Shown: one piece after another, positions 61,729 to 64,000 of the stretch
Numbering within the stretch: position 1 is the first letter of the stretch
How the letters are laid out: every line of letters starts with the position of its first letter
NCBI RefSeq assembly: GCF_014653175.1
Contig: NZ_BNAG01000004.1
Coordinates: forward strand, 1-64,000
Direction of reading: 5' to 3'
Length of the DNA: 64,000 bases
From: Roseivirga thermotolerans
GTDB taxonomy: Bacteria > Bacteroidota > Bacteroidia > Cytophagales > Cyclobacteriaceae
The notes under the pieces: model-generated
The model's database searches: none
What the model was told of the DNA's origin: nothing
What the model saw: only the letters and a program-made list of their open reading frames with translations
Program-made: the position numbers and the translations under genes

Positions 61729-63602
61729 AACCTGATTTCGAAAGAAAGACCTTCATGCGTTGGGAGCCGCTTTAGAGTGGCTTTCAACTGCATGACCATG
61801 AGCTTAATAATACGCATTCCCATACTTCCTGTGGCCCCACTTTGGCCACTTCCTTTAATGCCAGGGCCAAAATCGGAGTATTCAATAATGGTTAGGTTGT
61901 TTTCCTTTCTACACTGAATAACAATGCCCTTTTCTAAGGACTGTGGAGTAGAGTGTTTTATGGAGTTAGTGATGAGTTCATTAAAAATGAGAGCCAAAGG
62001 TATGGCCTTGTCTATGGGTAGAAAAAGTGCCTTGCACCGAATGGTAAACGGCATGTGGCCATTGCCTTTCTTTAAGCTATTAAACACCAGAGGGACCAAC
62101 TCTTCCAGGTAGTCCTGAAAATTAATATTCTTAGAGCTATTAATGCCATACAGCTTTTCATGGACAATGGCCATGGTTTGAATACGATTTCTTAAAGCCG
62201 TGTATAACTCATTGTTTCCGTCAGGGTCTTCTTCTTGCTGCAGGTAAATGAGGCCCGAGAGAACCATCAAGTTGTTTTTTACCCTATGGTTGAGTTCCCT
62301 GTAAAGCAACTCTTTCTCTTCCAGCGAATGAGATAGCTGTTCGTTGGTACTTTCAATAGCCGCCTGTTGTAAGTTGAGCTGTTGGTTTTTTCTTCGTACC
62401 CGTAAAAAAAGCAGCACCACAGTGAGGGTAGAAGCTCCTAAAAGAACACTACTCACCACGGTGTATGCTAGTGCCCTTTCGTTGGCCTCGGCCTTAATTT
62501 GTGCCTCTTTAAGGGCCTTTTCGGCCAGCTCTTTGTCGTGAACGGCCTGTAGCTCTTCTACATCTATGGCATATTGGTCGTTCATTAGTTGAACTTTGGA
62601 GAGATACGATTTTCGCGATAAGTCATAAGCCTCTTTGTAACGCCCAAACCCATAGAGAATGGTCATTTTAAGAAGGTATAAATCTTCCAATACACCATGC
62701 CAGTTATTGGTTTCGGCCAGTTCAATAATGGGAGCTGCTTCTTCCAATGCTTTGTCAAAATAGCCTCTTCGGGCATAGTAGGTGGTTAGATTGTGAATTA
62801 CCGTAGCTACATCGCGCATGCGGTTGCTTTCTTCCAGTATTTCCAGTGCCTTCTTATAATAGGAGATAACCTTTTCTTCATTGTCAAATTCCGTATGACC
62901 GTAAGTAAATCCTAACTCATTGTAAATCAGTGCTTCGGTGTAGCTTGAGCATTCTGTGTTGCTAATTTCAAGAGCCTTGTTACAGAAGAAAACAATATTG
63001 TCTGTATTGGGCTGAAACTGTGTTTCGCAGGCAGCCCTTCGGCTAAACCAATAGGCAATATTGCAAGGGTCTACACCTCCCTGAGCAATAATTTCTTCGG
63101 CATAACCGAGGTGTTTAAACGCCAGCTCTTTCAGGTTTCTGGCTCTGTAAAACTCGGCAAGGAGAGTCTCCGTTTTTGCTATGTTGTTCATGTCGTTTTG
63201 CTTGGTGTAGTAATCGAGCATGGCCAACAGGTCTTCCAGCGACTTGCTAAATCGCTGCAGCACTTTATTCATAAAAGACCGCGATTCCAACATGACCATT
63301 CGCAGTGAATCATTCGATTGAATCACCGCAGAAGTATCTAGTATCTGATAATAATTCGAGGCTTCTTTGTAGTTGCCGTAGTCAGTGAGCTCAATAGCCC
63401 TCTCCAGATTTTTTAGAGTTTTTTCAGTTTCAGTATTACTTTCAATTATTTCTTTTCTCAGTGACTCCTCTTGAGTGTTTGAATTGTAATTCGTTGATAT
63501 AGATGATGTTAGTGTAGTGAGTGTGAAAATAGAGGGAAGTATTAAATAGAACTTTTTAAAGTTTAAGTAGGTGGTAATTTTTCTCTTATTATGGGCTTTC
63601 AT
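61725..63602 (-). CDS. TPR-containing histidine kinase (HisKA_2 type)
   Basis: From ATG 63602 the product is 625 residues: an N-terminal signal or membrane anchor, TPR-like repeats (about 70-340), one membrane helix (about 368-390), a coiled-coil, a HisKA_2 domain with H439 (ELNHRVKNNLMVLSG) and a HATPase_c domain (FNELITNSIKHSTP). Frame open to 63806, but that extension overlaps the divergent regulator. It pairs with the response regulator starting at 63675, 72 bases away. Confidence 0.88.
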   Translation of the reverse strand: MKAHNKRKITTYLNFKKFYLILPSIFTLTTLTSSISTNYNSNTQEESLRKEIIESNTETEKTLKNLERAIELTDYGNYKEASNYYQILDTSAVIQSNDSLRMVMLESRSFMNKVLQRFSKSLEDLLAMLDYYTKQNDMNNIAKTETLLAEFYRARNLKELAFKHLGYAEEIIAQGGVDPCNIAYWFSRRAACETQFQPNTDNIVFFCNKALEISNTECSSYTEALIYNELGFTYGHTEFDNEEKVISYYKKALEILEESNRMRDVATVIHNLTTYYARRGYFDKALEEAAPIIELAETNNWHGVLEDLYLLKMTILYGFGRYKEAYDLSRKSYLSKVQLMNDQYAIDVEELQAVHDKELAEKALKEAQIKAEANERALAYTVVSSVLLGASTLTVVLLFLRVRRKNQQLNLQQAAIESTNEQLSHSLEEKELLYRELNHRVKNNLMVLSGLIYLQQEEDPDGNNELYTALRNRIQTMAIVHEKLYGINSSKNINFQDYLEELVPLVFNSLKKGNGHMPFTIRCKALFLPIDKAIPLALIFNELITNSIKHSTPQSLEKGIVIQCRKENNLTIIEYSDFGPGIKGSGQSGATGSMGMRIIKLMVMQLKATLKRLPTHEGLSFEIRF

Positions 63603-63674
63603 AGGGCAAATGTGCTGGCAGACTGAAATGTAAAAAAAGAAATTATATTTACTTCTATCAACCAAAACACTGTA

Positions 63675-64000
63675 ATGGCTGCTGGCATGAGCATCACTCT
63701 TGTAGAGGATGAGATTATCATAGCTGAATATCTTCGGAGCATTCTGGAAAAGAAAGGGCACGAGGTAAATGTGCTTTTCTCCGGCAATGACGACTTCGCG
63801 AAGCATCTGGAAGACTACAAGCCCGATTTGGTATTTCTCGATATCAACCTGGATTCCGAAAAGAGTGGTATAGATTTGGCTGGTATGTGCCAGCAGAGGG
63901 GTGTTCCGTTTATATACCTTACCTCATACTCCGATACCAAAACCATTGAAAGCGCCATGCGCTTCGACCCGGTTGCTTACATACTCAAACCTTTTACCGA
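63675..64000 (+). CDS. Response regulator receiver (partial)
   Basis: Starts at ATG 63675 (or 63687) and runs off the right edge. The 108 visible residues form a receiver domain: acidic pair in LVEDEIIIAEYL, phosphorylation Asp in LVFLDINLDSEKSG, Thr/Ser in YLTSYSD, Lys in AYILKPFT. The output domain lies beyond the window; a LytTR DNA-binding domain is common in this pairing. The divergent neighbour is the HisKA_2 kinase. Confidence 0.88.
   Translation, partial: MAAGMSITLVEDEIIIAEYLRSILEKKGHEVNVLFSGNDDFAKHLEDYKPDLVFLDINLDSEKSGIDLAGMCQQRGVPFIYLTSYSDTKTIESAMRFDPVAYILKPFT

Noticed and set aside
1-64000. CRISPR array, rRNA operon, replication origin or intact insertion sequence
   Set aside because: I looked for regular spaced repeats, rRNA-like stretches, DnaA-box clusters and transposase motifs and saw none; only short repeats and one MITE-like palindrome are present.

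Overview
The window looks like chromosomal DNA of a Bacteroidota bacterium, most likely a free-living Cytophagales-type organism. This is inferred from gene content, not from a marker gene. The signs are: promoter -7 elements of the Bacteroidota form TAnnTTTG upstream of many genes; a SufBCDSE cluster with a DUF59 protein and a bacilliredoxin; two BlaI/BlaR1-M56 pairs, one with a TonB C-terminal domain; many small lipoproteins; and secreted tricorn/S41, S9 and DUF5117-type peptidases. There is no rRNA, CRISPR array, intact insertion sequence or prophage.

Layout. 1-440: tail of an unidentified gene and two terminators. 441-7402 (minus): the SUF iron-sulfur operon, read sufB, a four-helix-bundle (IVP/S23) gene, sufC, sufD, sufS, sufE, a broken second four-helix-bundle gene, the DUF59/SufT-like gene and the bacilliredoxin. 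7.5-8.6 kb: an Lrp/AsnC regulator, then an odd class II tRNA-like locus whose 3' end is repeated. 8.56-12.15 kb (minus): a three-gene operon of a GMC dehydrogenase with three cysteines spaced for a 3Fe-4S cluster, its small subunit and a VioB-like ferritin-fold protein. 12.3-31.8 kb: mixed metabolism and proteolysis (TlpA lipoprotein, acyl-CoA ligase, VOC protein, AraC regulator, two TonB-domain proteins, serine hydrolase, D-aminoacylase, FMN glutamate-synthase-like protein, PqiA-like protein, zinc protease, S9 peptidase, pentapeptide-repeat protein) ending in a peroxiredoxin/thioredoxin/DUF6952 operon.

32.2-34.4 kb holds the first blaI/blaR1 pair, with an operator lying on its own promoter. 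34.6-38.5 kb (minus) holds a haem-binding protein and an ECF sigma / anti-sigma operon with two secreted proteins that together carry three copies of one unnamed domain. 39.5-45.9 kb (plus) holds a large hybrid histidine kinase, a YceI / outer-membrane barrel / YceI-like operon behind two Crp/Fnr-type boxes, and a BLUF photoreceptor. 45.9-51.0 kb (minus) holds a cyanophycinase-like peptidase, an SGNH hydrolase and SMC. 51.2-58.4 kb holds the second blaI/blaR1 pair, a DUF4159 protein, a Nudix hydrolase, a Rid-family protein, a 7TMR-DISM hybrid kinase and a LOG-family protein. 58.5-64 kb holds a tricorn-like protease and a divergent TPR-histidine kinase / response regulator pair; the regulator runs off the window.

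Links across the window. A 21-base block matching at 18 positions lies upstream of blaI-2 (53413-53433) and of a TonB-domain lipoprotein gene (18040-18060), which suggests one regulon. The strongest candidates for undescribed biology are the ECF operon with the triplicated secreted domain, the GMC/small-subunit/ferritin-like operon, the tRNA-like locus, and the repeated insertion and decay of IVP elements inside the SUF operon.
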